From Oceanispirochaeta crateris (GTDB taxonomy: Bacteria; Spirochaetota; Spirochaetia; DSM-2461): DNA of 64,000 nt. The DNA lies in assembly GCF_008329965.1 (NCBI RefSeq), contig NZ_CP036150.1, positions 3,638,439 through 3,702,438 of the forward strand. The letters are read 5' to 3'. Below are positions 1 to 8,074 of this stretch, in pieces. Every line of letters begins with the position of its first letter. Within the stretch, counting starts at the first letter, position 1. The notes below the pieces were generated by a model that had not been told where the DNA came from, ran no database searches, and worked only from the letters and a program-made list of their open reading frames with translations. Position numbers and translations under genes: made by a program.

Positions 1-713
1 CCGGCAAGAGAAATCTTCTGGATGATCTGTCTGGATATAATCAGGGCATAGCTCAGGGCCATGCCTCCTGTCAGCAGGCTGGTCAGGATAAACAGGATGT
101 GCAATTCCCTTTCCTGACGCCGGCTCTGCTCCTTGAAGGAGGTGAAGAAATGGTTCATAAAACTTTCGAAGGTATTGGTAAAATAGAAGGATGTGTCTCT
201 GAACTCATCGAAGAAGGGAATCAGAGTTTCATCTCTTTGCATCAGAACATAAAGGCCCTTTTCTCCTGCATCCAAATCTTGTAGACGGCTCAGAATCTCA
301 GACATATAATAGAGTTTATCCAGGGCTTTCTGGTTTAATGTCAACGCCGTTTCATACAGATCCTGTAGCTCATCGTCCTGCATGATCGTCAGGTCTCTGT
401 CATCGATAAAAACAAGAAAACTATGCTGATACTGCTCAACGGCAACCAGCCAGGTTTTGTAGGCTGCAATGGATCTGGGTGCATAGGTCAATGATCGGAT
501 TTGGCTGTACATACGGGGGGCAAAGAGGTCAAAGATAATATCCTTCATCAGGCCCATTACATTCCTGGAATGAGTTTGAAGTTTTTGCCCTTGCAGGATT
601 GTTTCGTTTAGACTTTGGAGGCGTCTCCAGTTCCAGAGGGAGAGGCCTGTGATTGTTGCCAGGGAAAAAAACATAAGAGACGTAAGAATCAGCAGTTTCT
701 TCCGGATGTTCAT
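1..713 (-). CDS. Membrane-bound sensor protein, 3' end beyond window
   Basis: An open frame with no stop starts at ATG (711-713, complement) and runs off the left edge, giving 237 residues. It has an N-terminal membrane segment (about residues 5-27), roughly 180 residues that should lie outside the membrane, and a second membrane segment (about 208-228). The frame is cut just after a basic stretch (RQIIQKIS) of the kind that begins a HAMP linker. This is the layout of a transmembrane histidine kinase or chemoreceptor, but the output domain is outside the window, so neither can be confirmed. It lies 39 bases downstream of the ABC-kinase fusion gene on the same strand and probably belongs to that operon. 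No good Shine-Dalgarno is visible. It may supply the membrane input that the two soluble upstream proteins lack. Confidence 0.7.
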   Translation of the reverse strand, partial: MNIRKKLLILTSLMFFSLATITGLSLWNWRRLQSLNETILQGQKLQTHSRNVMGLMKDIIFDLFAPRMYSQIRSLTYAPRSIAAYKTWLVAVEQYQHSFLVFIDDRDLTIMQDDELQDLYETALTLNQKALDKLYYMSEILSRLQDLDAGEKGLYVLMQRDETLIPFFDEFRDTSFYFTNTFESFMNHFFTSFKEQSRRQERELHILFILTSLLTGGMALSYALIISRQIIQKISLA

Positions 714-752
714 TTATTGTTAAAGAATATCACAACTGTGATTCTTAGGCTA

Positions 753-2594
753 TCATCCCGCTGGCTGATCTGTTTTCTCTTTCAGCAATGGCAGGATCAT
801 TGTGACCTCGCACCCCGATACTTGCCTTCTGTTCTTTATTTCAATAGACCCTCCATAGCTTTCCAAAATTCCAAATACTATTGAAAGTCCCAGTCCCATA
901 TTTTCTTCTTTTTCCTGTTTTGTCGTATAAAAGGGCAAAAGAATATCTTTGATATCCCTTTCTCCCAGTCCTATCCCGGAATCCAGCAGACGAATCCTCA
1001 CAAATTTATTATCTTTGTTGTCCATGACCAAGTGGATCTCACCTCCATCGGGCATGGCATCAAAAGCATTTTTTAAAATATTTAGAAACACCTGCTTTAT
1101 TTTTACTCTGTTGGCCAAAATCACTGGATTTTCGGTTTTGATTTCAACCGCTATGGAGATTCCCCGCTGGAGAGCATTGGGTTTTATAAGGAGTAGCATT
1201 TGTTCTACAAGGGCCTGAAGGTTGAGCTTCTCGTCCTGATAGCGGTTCTTTTCTGAAAAAGTAATCAGATTGCTGACAATCTGTTCTATCGAGTCCAGCT
1301 CATCTTCCATATAGCCCAGAAATGTCTTAGATTCCTCATTTGAGATTCGATTTTTCAGTACATCCAGATAATTGTTAATGATTTCAAGAGGATTATTAAT
1401 TTCATGGGCTACTCCGGCCGCCAATAAACCTATGGACGCCAGTTTTTCGGAAAAATGGATTTTTTCCCTCATCTTTTCCTGTTCGCTTATGTCATCAACG
1501 ATGATGATGCTTCCCAAATAGTAGTTTCCGTCCAAAATGGGGTAAATCACCACATTGCAACAGATCTTATTTCCGGCAATTGTGATGTGTTTCTGATAGA
1601 GGTTTTCCCATTTTTTGGTTTCCAGTATTTTATATATTTCATCAGAGAAGCCCCTGTCTTCTTCGGCGAATACTTCAGAAAAGGGGGCTTCCAGAAGGAC
1701 CTCCCTCTTTTTATGAAAGAAAGTTTCTCCATAATGATTCAGGAGTTTTACATGACCTTCCCCGTTGACAACTAGAAGTGCCAGAGGGAGAAATTCAAGG
1801 ATGGCTTCATTGTATTTCAATAGATGATAAAAATCCTTATCCAGCTTTGTCAGGGATTTATTGCGAACAATCTGGGTATATGCCAACTTGATTAGATTGA
1901 TTTTATCAATGTTTTTGACTGATTCGGTAATTAGAACCGATCCATTCCTGAGGATCGTCACCCTGTCTGCAAATTCATATACATCATCGATTCTATGGGT
2001 GATGAAAAGAATTGTCCCCCCTCGGTCTCTCATCTTCCGGATCAGTTTGAGAACAAGGTCCAGGTCTATAGCCGTCAGTTTTTCAATGGCTTCATCCAGG
2101 ATCAGCAATTCGGGTTTTGTATGGAGCTGTCTGAGGATATTGATCATAACTTTCTCTGGGAGTGACAGGTCTCCTACAATTTTAGTGGGAGAAATGGTAC
2201 AGCCGGTTTCCCTGAGATAGGATTCGGCTGCTGCCAGTATCTTTCTCTGGCTTATGAAAAATCCGGGGAAAACATCCTTGTGGTTGTTGAATAGGTTGTA
2301 GGCAACCGAAAGGTGATTGAACAGCTCTGTTCCCTGGGTCACAAAGGCTATTCCCAGTGACCGCGCTTTCTGGTCATTTAAGGGAGATATAAGTTCTCCT
2401 TTCCAGAAAATCTCACCTTTGAGCTGTATGAATCCGCTGAGAATATGAGCCAGGGAGGACTTTCCGGCACCATGTTCCCCGATGAGGGCATGTATCTCTC
2501 CGGGCTGCATCTCCCAGGTGACCCGATCCAGAGCTTTGACAGATCCATAAGTATGGGAGATATTCGAAAGTGATATCAAAGACGAAGTCTCCAT
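753..2594 (-). CDS. Sugar-ABC-ATPase domain fused to PAS-histidine kinase (locus A)
   Basis: This 613-residue protein has no membrane segment. Residues 1-240 resemble the first ABC domain of MglA/RbsA-type importer ATPases: Walker A GEHGAGKS at 39-46, Q-loop TQG near 86-88, Walker B LLILDEA (D167, E168) and switch histidine H200. The family signature (LSxAQ) is degenerate (LSLPE), and DEPTSSL is replaced by DEAIEKL. Where an importer ATPase would begin its second ABC half, this protein has a linker (KLAYTQ, LLKYNE), a PAS-like domain (about 265-370), a HisKA box with H397 (GVAHEINNP), N509, and ATP-lid glycines (DSGIGL 538-543, GLGLSI near 567). It starts directly after the stop codon of the NtrC-type regulator gene, implying coupled translation and a cognate pair. 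A second copy lies at 56250-58109. Inference: it senses importer or nucleotide state. Confidence 0.9.
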   Translation of the reverse strand: METSSLISLSNISHTYGSVKALDRVTWEMQPGEIHALIGEHGAGKSSLAHILSGFIQLKGEIFWKGELISPLNDQKARSLGIAFVTQGTELFNHLSVAYNLFNNHKDVFPGFFISQRKILAAAESYLRETGCTISPTKIVGDLSLPEKVMINILRQLHTKPELLILDEAIEKLTAIDLDLVLKLIRKMRDRGGTILFITHRIDDVYEFADRVTILRNGSVLITESVKNIDKINLIKLAYTQIVRNKSLTKLDKDFYHLLKYNEAILEFLPLALLVVNGEGHVKLLNHYGETFFHKKREVLLEAPFSEVFAEEDRGFSDEIYKILETKKWENLYQKHITIAGNKICCNVVIYPILDGNYYLGSIIIVDDISEQEKMREKIHFSEKLASIGLLAAGVAHEINNPLEIINNYLDVLKNRISNEESKTFLGYMEDELDSIEQIVSNLITFSEKNRYQDEKLNLQALVEQMLLLIKPNALQRGISIAVEIKTENPVILANRVKIKQVFLNILKNAFDAMPDGGEIHLVMDNKDNKFVRIRLLDSGIGLGERDIKDILLPFYTTKQEKEENMGLGLSIVFGILESYGGSIEIKNRRQVSGCEVTMILPLLKEKTDQPAG

Positions 2595-3932
2595 CTAGAT
2601 CTGATACTCCCTCAATTTGTTGTAGAGTGTGGCTCTGCTGATTCCCAGAAGGGCCGCCGCCTGCTTCTTGTTGTTGTCACACTCCTTGAGGGTTTTACAA
2701 ATCAGCTCTTCTTCCATTTCCTGATGAAGATTCCCTCTTGTTCCCTGTTTGAGGGAGTGTGTGATTTTTCGGGGAAGGTCGTCTATTTCAATCACAGAAG
2801 ACCCGGCTATGGCCGCGGCGTATTGGATGGTGCTTTTCAATTCTCGAACATTTCCGGGCCAGTCATATCGAAGTAAAAAATCAACTGTTTGAGGAGACAG
2901 GGAGAACGCTGTCTTTGAATTGTTTTTGCACCGTGACAGAAAATGCTTTGCCAACAGAAGAACCTCATTCCGTCGTTCCCGCACAGGAGGAATCTGTAAG
3001 ATGGCAGTATTGAGACGGTAGTAGAGGTCTTCCCGGAATTTTTTTCCGGCAATGAGAGCATCCAGATCTTTATTGGTTGCTGCAATGAAGCGGACATCCA
3101 CTTTGATGATTTTGTCGCTACCTATCCTTTTCACCTCATTATTTTGAATGGCCCTGAGAATTTTAGCTTGTGTGGAGAGGGACATGTCTCCCAGTTCATC
3201 CAGAAAGAGAGTCCCTCCATGGGCTCGTTCAAAGACTCCTTTAAAGCCGTTGGAGGCCCCTGTAAAGGCCCCCTTCTCATGGCCGAATAGCTCATCATCG
3301 AGTAAGGCATCAGGCAAGGCCGCGCAGTTCACCTTGATCATAGGGCAATCACGCCGGTTAGAGTGTTTATGGAGCAGGTCGGCAAACATTTCTTTCCCGG
3401 TACCGCTCTCTCCCTGTATCAGAATGGGCAATTCCGTAGAGGCCAGTTTTATCGTTCTATGGCGCAGGTCTATCATGGAAGGATCATCAATGATCAGAGT
3501 TTCTTCCTCATCGATTTGATCCTGCAGTTTTTTGTTTTCCTCTTCCAGGGAGTACATTTTCAAAGCTGTATTGATGGACGCGACCAGTTGTTCTATTTTG
3601 ACGGGCTTTTGCAAGTAGTTGAAGGCTCCCAACTTGATGGCTTCTATGGCCGTTTCTATGGTTCCATAGCCTGTAAACATAATAACAGGAATTGACAGCT
3701 GATGGTCCTGGATCTTCAAAAGCAGATCCAGTCCGTTCTCATCACCCAAACAGACATCAACTAGAGCCAGTTGAATCTTTTCCATTTGAATCTTTTTCCA
3801 GCCTTCTTCCAGAGTCGAGGCTTTCTGAGTCTTAAAACCTCTTCCGTTCAAAGAGAGAGCCAGGCTATCTTGTACCTTCTGTTTGTCATCAACTATTAAA
3901 ATATAAGAATTATTTGTCAAAATATTAGACAC
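2595..3932 (-). CDS. NtrC-family sigma-54-dependent response regulator (locus A)
   Basis: The 445-residue protein has the standard NtrC order. A receiver domain (about 9-125) carries acidic residues D15/D16 and phosphoacceptor D59. An AAA+ domain contains GESGTGKE (Walker A), the sigma-54 contact motif GAFTGA and the arginine-finger region RERRNEV. A Fis-type helix-turn-helix (GISRATLYNKL) lies at the C-terminus. It should activate RpoN promoters when phosphorylated, presumably by the fusion kinase encoded next. The divergent ABC importer has a near-consensus -24/-12 promoter 125 bases away, which makes that operon the likely target. The start taken is GTG at 3932; its AAAGGAG sequence is only 2 bases upstream, and TTG at 3920 is 14 bases from it, so the exact start is unsure. 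Confidence 0.93.
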   Translation of the reverse strand: MSNILTNNSYILIVDDKQKVQDSLALSLNGRGFKTQKASTLEEGWKKIQMEKIQLALVDVCLGDENGLDLLLKIQDHQLSIPVIMFTGYGTIETAIEAIKLGAFNYLQKPVKIEQLVASINTALKMYSLEEENKKLQDQIDEEETLIIDDPSMIDLRHRTIKLASTELPILIQGESGTGKEMFADLLHKHSNRRDCPMIKVNCAALPDALLDDELFGHEKGAFTGASNGFKGVFERAHGGTLFLDELGDMSLSTQAKILRAIQNNEVKRIGSDKIIKVDVRFIAATNKDLDALIAGKKFREDLYYRLNTAILQIPPVRERRNEVLLLAKHFLSRCKNNSKTAFSLSPQTVDFLLRYDWPGNVRELKSTIQYAAAIAGSSVIEIDDLPRKITHSLKQGTRGNLHQEMEEELICKTLKECDNNKKQAAALLGISRATLYNKLREYQI

Positions 3933-3963
3933 TTCTCCTTTGGGGTGTCTAAATATTAAACAC
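3921..3963. promoter_or_regulatory. Overlapping inverted repeats, candidate NtrC-type binding sites
   Basis: TTAGACAC (3925-3932) and GTGTCTAA (3945-3952) form a perfect 8-base inverted repeat spanning the regulator's start codon and Shine-Dalgarno. The right arm is shared by a second imperfect palindrome, GTGTCTAAATATTAAACAC (3945-3963). The sites lie about 95-135 bases upstream of the sigma-54 promoter, a usual enhancer distance, and overlap the probable promoter of the regulator operon. They could therefore serve both activation of the importer and autorepression. Binding is inferred. Confidence 0.5.
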
Positions 3964-3982
3964 GGAATTCATCTGCTGTAAA
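3953..3982 (-). promoter_or_regulatory. Putative sigma-70 promoter of the locus A regulator operon
   Basis: On the complement, TTTACA (3977-3982) and TAATAT (3953-3958) are separated by 18 bases, about 20 bases upstream of the NtrC-type gene. The -10 element lies inside the palindrome at 3945-3963. Confidence 0.4.
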
Positions 3983-4056
3983 TCAATATTTCATTAAAGC
4001 TCGGTTTAAATGCTGTTTTTCAATGAATATGTTTATTTTTCATAGTTTCTATGAAA

Positions 4057-4073
4057 TTGGCACGCATCCTGCA
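4057..4073 (+). promoter_or_regulatory. Sigma-54 (-24/-12) promoter of the locus A importer
   Basis: TTGGCACGCATCCTGCA matches the RpoN consensus (TGGCACG, four bases, TTGCW) with one mismatch, a C for the first T of the -12 box. The GG and GC dinucleotides have the required spacing. It lies 35 bases upstream of the ATPase start codon and next to a divergently encoded NtrC-type activator. Confidence 0.85.
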
Positions 4074-4108
4074 TTATTAGTTGGAAAATAAAGAACAAAG
4101 GATTCGGA

Positions 4109-5602
4109 ATGGATGAAATCTTAATCCTCCAAAATATTCAAAAAAGATTTGGAGGGGTTCATGCAGTGCAGGATGTTTCTCTCTCATTCACCACGGGGGA
4201 AGTCTGTGCTTTGATGGGAGAAAATGGAGCTGGTAAGAGTACCTTGGGAAAAATCATTGCCGGTATTCATAATCCGGATTCAGGAGATATTTGGTTTAAT
4301 GGAGAAAAACTGGAGTCAATCACTCCCTTTGTTGCTCAGGAAAAAGGGATCAGCCTGGTTTTGCAGGAGTTGGACCTGTTTCCCAGCTTATCTGTAGGCA
4401 TGAACATCATAAACAATAATATCTCATTCAAGCATCTGGAGAAGGGATTTCTTAGTCCTAAACTGATCAATAAGGCCGTTGAACCCTGGCTCAAAAAAGT
4501 CCGTCTAGATATTAACCCGTCGACATTGCTGGAAGACCTCTCCATGGCACAGATTCAAATGGTCGCCATCGCTAGGATTCTGAGCATGAATACCCGGTTG
4601 ATTATAATGGATGAACCTACCAGCTCCCTCACAAATGATGGTGTGGAGAATCTGTTCAGCCTCATTGATGAATTGAGAAAAGATGGTGTGACAATCATAT
4701 ACGTGTCCCATAAAATGAGTGAGATCTTTCGAATTTCAGATACTGTTGCCGTGATGCGTGATGGAGCTTTCATCGCCAAAAAACGGACTGCCGAAACGAA
4801 TAAGGAAGAGATCATTGAATTGATGGTGGGGCGTCCTTTGTCTGGGAAGGAGAGACAAAAGAGCTGGAATAGAAACAAGACGATTCTGGATGTCAAAGAA
4901 TTGACTTCTTCCACGGTCAAAAATATCTCCTTCTCTCTTTCTGAAGGGGAGGTCCTGGGTATTGCCGGTTTAGTCGGAGCGGGACGCAGTGAGTTGGGAG
5001 AGGCCCTGTTCGGTCTGGACCCCATTCTTTCCGGGTCTGTGGAATTACAGGGGAAAATCCTCAAGAACAAATCACCTAGAAATGCCATTGCCAATGGAAT
5101 CGGGTTTATTCCTGAAGATAGAAAAAACCAGGGATTGATGATGCAGATGAGTGTGAAGGAAAATATGATCATGTCTTATCTGGATCATTTGCAGTCCAGG
5201 GGATTCTTTAATAAAGAGAAAATCCATAATTCTGTTGTAGATTTAATTGATCAGATTAAGATTAAAACGGCCTCCATTGACTCCTGTGTCGAAGAATTAA
5301 GCGGGGGGAATCAGCAAAAGGTTCTGGTCTCACGATGGTTGATGGTGAATCCGCCTGTTTTATTCTTGGATGATCCCACCCGCGGGGTGGATGTAGGGGC
5401 GAAAGAAGATATTTACGAGTTGATTACCTACCTTGCGTCACAAGGGAAGGGGATCATCTTTGTCAGCTCGGAATTACCGGAACTCTTGCGGTGTTGCGAT
5501 CGAATAATGGTTCTTGCAGAAGGTCAGCAAACTGCCCTATTGAATGCTGAAGAAACGACACAACAGGAAATTATGTCTTACGCCACAAATGTCCTGGGAT
5601 AG
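4109..5602 (+). CDS. Ribose/galactose-type ABC importer ATPase (locus A)
   Basis: This 497-residue protein has two ABC domains, the arrangement of RbsA/MglA. The first half carries Walker A GENGAGKST (37-45), signature LSMAQ and Walker B IIMDEPTSSL. The second has the family's usual degenerate P-loop (GLVGAGRS), an intact LSGGNQQK signature and LDDPTRGVDVGAK. It powers uptake of a monosaccharide or similar solute through the permease encoded next; the substrate cannot be read from sequence. The ATG start is preceded by AAAGGA at 4097-4102. It is first in an ATPase-permease-binding protein operon, an order different from loci B and C. Its first half aligns by eye with the N-terminal part of the adjacent fusion kinase (LFxxLSVxxN after the Q-loop in both). 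Confidence 0.93.
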   Translation: MDEILILQNIQKRFGGVHAVQDVSLSFTTGEVCALMGENGAGKSTLGKIIAGIHNPDSGDIWFNGEKLESITPFVAQEKGISLVLQELDLFPSLSVGMNIINNNISFKHLEKGFLSPKLINKAVEPWLKKVRLDINPSTLLEDLSMAQIQMVAIARILSMNTRLIIMDEPTSSLTNDGVENLFSLIDELRKDGVTIIYVSHKMSEIFRISDTVAVMRDGAFIAKKRTAETNKEEIIELMVGRPLSGKERQKSWNRNKTILDVKELTSSTVKNISFSLSEGEVLGIAGLVGAGRSELGEALFGLDPILSGSVELQGKILKNKSPRNAIANGIGFIPEDRKNQGLMMQMSVKENMIMSYLDHLQSRGFFNKEKIHNSVVDLIDQIKIKTASIDSCVEELSGGNQQKVLVSRWLMVNPPVLFLDDPTRGVDVGAKEDIYELITYLASQGKGIIFVSSELPELLRCCDRIMVLAEGQQTALLNAEETTQQEIMSYATNVLG

Positions 5603-5633
5603 ATTAAGAAATAGATATGAAAAGGATGCAATC

Positions 5634-6662
5634 ATGACTTCTGAATTTAAAATGAAACAAATTCCCTCTCTCTTTAAAAAAGGCACTACATGGCTTAAAC
5701 GCTTTCAGAGCCTGACAGGCCTTGTGCTGATAATAATCATGGCGATCATCTTGAGTCCCAGGCAGCATGGAACCGGGCATATCCTATTTCTGACATCTGA
5801 GAATATTTCTGATATTTTCAGACAAGTTTCTGAAAATGGAATCATTGCCATCGGCATGACCTTTGTTATTTTGACTTCGGGGATTGACCTCAGTGTAGGA
5901 AGCTTGCTTGCTGTCGCAGCCACGTTTTCAGCTAAGATTTTAACCCAGTGGGATCCCCCCTTTGGTCAGAGTCTTCATCTTTTTCTGGCTATTTTTCTTC
6001 CTTTGATTTTGACCACTAGTTTTGGTACGATCTATGGCCTGGTCATTTCAAAACTCAAAATACAACCCTTTATTATCACCCTGGCGGGGATGATAGGTAT
6101 CCGAGGATTCGCCCGGTTTCTCACTAATAACGCCAACATCGACATCGGTTTTGGAGATGATATCTCCTCCGTTTTTGCAAATCTCTTGTCCCCGAAGCCG
6201 GTGGTTATTTCAACCTTTGTCATTGCGGCCATCGTCATGTCTATTTTGCTAAGCCGGACAGTTTTTGGTTTGAGAGTTAAATCTATCGGGGACAACAGTA
6301 TCGGTTCCCGATACGCCGGTCTTCCTGTCACGAAAATCATTCTTCTTACCTATGCACTTTCAGGATTCCTAACCGGGATAGCCGGGATCCTTCATGCCGC
6401 ACAGAATCATCAGGGTAGCCCCAATGACGGAATGTCCTATGAACTGGATGCTATTGCCGCCGTTGTTATTGGTGGAACCAGGATGACGGGGGGGAAAGGA
6501 AGCATCCTTGGGACCATTATTGGAGTTTTCATCATGGGGATACTGACCAATACATTTCGATTGAAAGGGGTCGATATCAATATAGAAATGATGGCCAAGG
6601 CTATCATCATTGTCATAGCCGTATGGCTTCAGATGCCCAGACAGGGCAAAAATAAGGGATGA
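5634..6662 (+). CDS. Ribose-type ABC importer permease (locus A)
   Basis: The frame is open from 5544, but ATG at 5634 is chosen: it follows AAAAGGA (5620-5626) at normal distance and avoids overlap with the ATPase gene. The 342-residue product is a polytopic inner-membrane protein of the RbsC/BPD_transp_2 family, with the typical segment GIDLSVGSLLA after the second hydrophobic stretch and the conserved cytoplasmic region DAIAAVVIGGTRMTGGKG near the C-terminus. It would form the translocation pore with the ATPase encoded upstream and receive substrate from the binding protein encoded downstream. A charged N-terminal extension of about 25 residues precedes the first membrane helix. Confidence 0.92.
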   Translation: MTSEFKMKQIPSLFKKGTTWLKRFQSLTGLVLIIIMAIILSPRQHGTGHILFLTSENISDIFRQVSENGIIAIGMTFVILTSGIDLSVGSLLAVAATFSAKILTQWDPPFGQSLHLFLAIFLPLILTTSFGTIYGLVISKLKIQPFIITLAGMIGIRGFARFLTNNANIDIGFGDDISSVFANLLSPKPVVISTFVIAAIVMSILLSRTVFGLRVKSIGDNSIGSRYAGLPVTKIILLTYALSGFLTGIAGILHAAQNHQGSPNDGMSYELDAIAAVVIGGTRMTGGKGSILGTIIGVFIMGILTNTFRLKGVDINIEMMAKAIIIVIAVWLQMPRQGKNKG

Positions 6663-6703
6663 ATCTGTCTTAGACAGATAAAAAAATAAAAGGAGGATAG
6701 TCT

Positions 6704-7678
6704 ATGAATAAGAGACTAACCGCAATTGGAGTATTACTCCTGACCGTATTCATGGGAACTCAGTTATTTGCTGAAGGGAAAAAGGATGTTACAGCGGAGA
6801 AACAAGGTTATCTTGTCATATTCAGCCAGGCAAATAATGCAGAACCCTATAGAGCTTCACAGAATGACTCTTTCAAGGAACTTTGGGCAGAGTATAGTGA
6901 TGTGACATTTGAAATAATGGATGCACAGCAGGATAATAGCCGACAGATCTCACAGATCGAGACATCTATTATCAAGAATCCGGACCTCTTAATTGTTGCT
7001 CCAAATGAGAGAGGACCTCTTTCTGAGGTCATGGGTAAAGCAAAAAATGCAGGGATTCCTGTGGTCTGTCTGGAACGGGATATTGTAGATGCAGAAAACT
7101 ACACTACCTGGATCATGAGTGACAACTATTCCATCGGTAAACTGGCCGGTGAATATATGGTTGATCTGCTGATTGAAAAAAATGGTGAACCAAAGGGAAC
7201 TATCGTAGACTTGAGAGGATCTCTTGGTGTTGAAGGTGAGCAGAAAAGATTTAAAGGTGCCTGGGATGTATTTGATCAATATCCTGGAATAACTCAAGAA
7301 GCAGAAGCTGTTTGTAACTGGCTGCAGAGTGAAGGCCGTATCAGGATGACTGAAATCCTCCGTGCTCATAACAACATCGATATCGTATACGGACATAACG
7401 ATCCCATGGCTGTTGGTGGATACCTTGCCGCAAAAGACCTGGGTCTTGAAGATGATATCATTTTCATCGGTGTAGATGGCCTGTTGGGAGAAGCCGGTGG
7501 AATCAAAAAAGTCATTGACGGTGTTCTGGATGCCACTTTTACCTATCCTCTTTGTACTGAAAAAGCCGTTGAAATTGGAAATAAAATCATGAGAGATCCT
7601 GCTTTCACACCCGAAAAAGTGTATGAAGTAGCCTCTGCCATGGTCACTCCTGAGAATGCTCAGTCTCTGTATAAATGA
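6704..7678 (+). CDS. Periplasmic sugar-binding protein (locus A)
   Basis: A 324-residue type I periplasmic binding protein (RbsB-like, Peripla_BP_4). The signal peptide ends around LFAEGKKD. Family features are FSQANNAEPYR near the N-terminus, a hydrophobic ligand-lobe strand (PDLLIVAPNE), the hinge stretch IVDLRGSLGVEGEQKR and NDPMAVGGYLAAKDLG. It should capture a monosaccharide-like ligand and deliver it to the permease encoded immediately upstream. The start has a strong AAAGGAGG site. It is last in its operon, followed by an intrinsic terminator at 7783-7811. Its place after the permease differs from loci B and C, where the binding protein gene comes first. Confidence 0.92.
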   Translation: MNKRLTAIGVLLLTVFMGTQLFAEGKKDVTAEKQGYLVIFSQANNAEPYRASQNDSFKELWAEYSDVTFEIMDAQQDNSRQISQIETSIIKNPDLLIVAPNERGPLSEVMGKAKNAGIPVVCLERDIVDAENYTTWIMSDNYSIGKLAGEYMVDLLIEKNGEPKGTIVDLRGSLGVEGEQKRFKGAWDVFDQYPGITQEAEAVCNWLQSEGRIRMTEILRAHNNIDIVYGHNDPMAVGGYLAAKDLGLEDDIIFIGVDGLLGEAGGIKKVIDGVLDATFTYPLCTEKAVEIGNKIMRDPAFTPEKVYEVASAMVTPENAQSLYK

Positions 7679-7782
7679 TTCTTGTTTTGACATATGAAAA
7701 TAAAAAATGCCTGAGGAGATGTTTTATAGCCGGTAAATGACCGCTGATCTAAAATCAATAGAATAGGTTTCTTCAAGCGAAT

Positions 7783-7811
7783 GCGGTTCTCCATGGAGAA
7801 CCGCTTTTTTT
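7783..7811 (+). terminator. Intrinsic terminator of the locus A importer operon
   Basis: GCGGTTCTCC and its complement GGAGAACCGC flank a two-base centre and are followed by seven T. It lies about 105 bases after the binding-protein stop codon. Confidence 0.9.
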
Positions 7812-7874
7812 ATGTGGACCCTGGTAGGAGAAGAGTCAAGGCATAGGAATAGAGTTCTTTCCCCTCAACCAAGG

Positions 7875-7917
7875 TATAATCAGAGAGAAATCGGAGCACA
7901 TATTCCGATTTTTTTTT
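7875..7917 (+). promoter_or_regulatory. TATAAT box beside a terminator-like hairpin
   Basis: A perfect TATAAT (7875-7880) is followed nine bases later by a hairpin (AATCGGA 7889-7895, TCCGATT 7904-7910) and a nine-T run. No good -35 box is seen. The hairpin may be a second terminator for read-through from locus A; a tiny terminated transcript is also possible. Confidence 0.4.
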
Positions 7918-7948
7918 ATCTAATTAATAGAAAAAGAGGAGGATCGGC

Positions 7949-7977
7949 TTGATATAGAAGGAGAATTGAAATATTAT
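7949..7977 (+). promoter_or_regulatory. Probable sigma-70 promoter of the E2-E3-E1 operon
   Basis: TTGATA (7949-7954) and TATTAT (7972-7977) are separated by exactly 17 bases. This predicts a leader of about 90 bases before the E2 start codon at 8075. Together with the hairpins at 7783 and 7889 it accounts for the otherwise gene-free stretch 7679-8074. Confidence 0.6.
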
Positions 7978-8074
7978 CGAAAGTAAAAAGAAAGCTTTAT
8001 GTAAAAACATGCAAAGTAATTTGTATTAATAAATAGAATCAGCGTTTTATGCTGAGTTTGGAAAGGAGAGGTCA

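Noticed and set aside
615-884. Plus-strand open frame over the end of the fusion kinase gene and the start of the membrane sensor gene
   Set aside because: It has no family features and lies antisense to two well-supported genes; it is a shadow frame.
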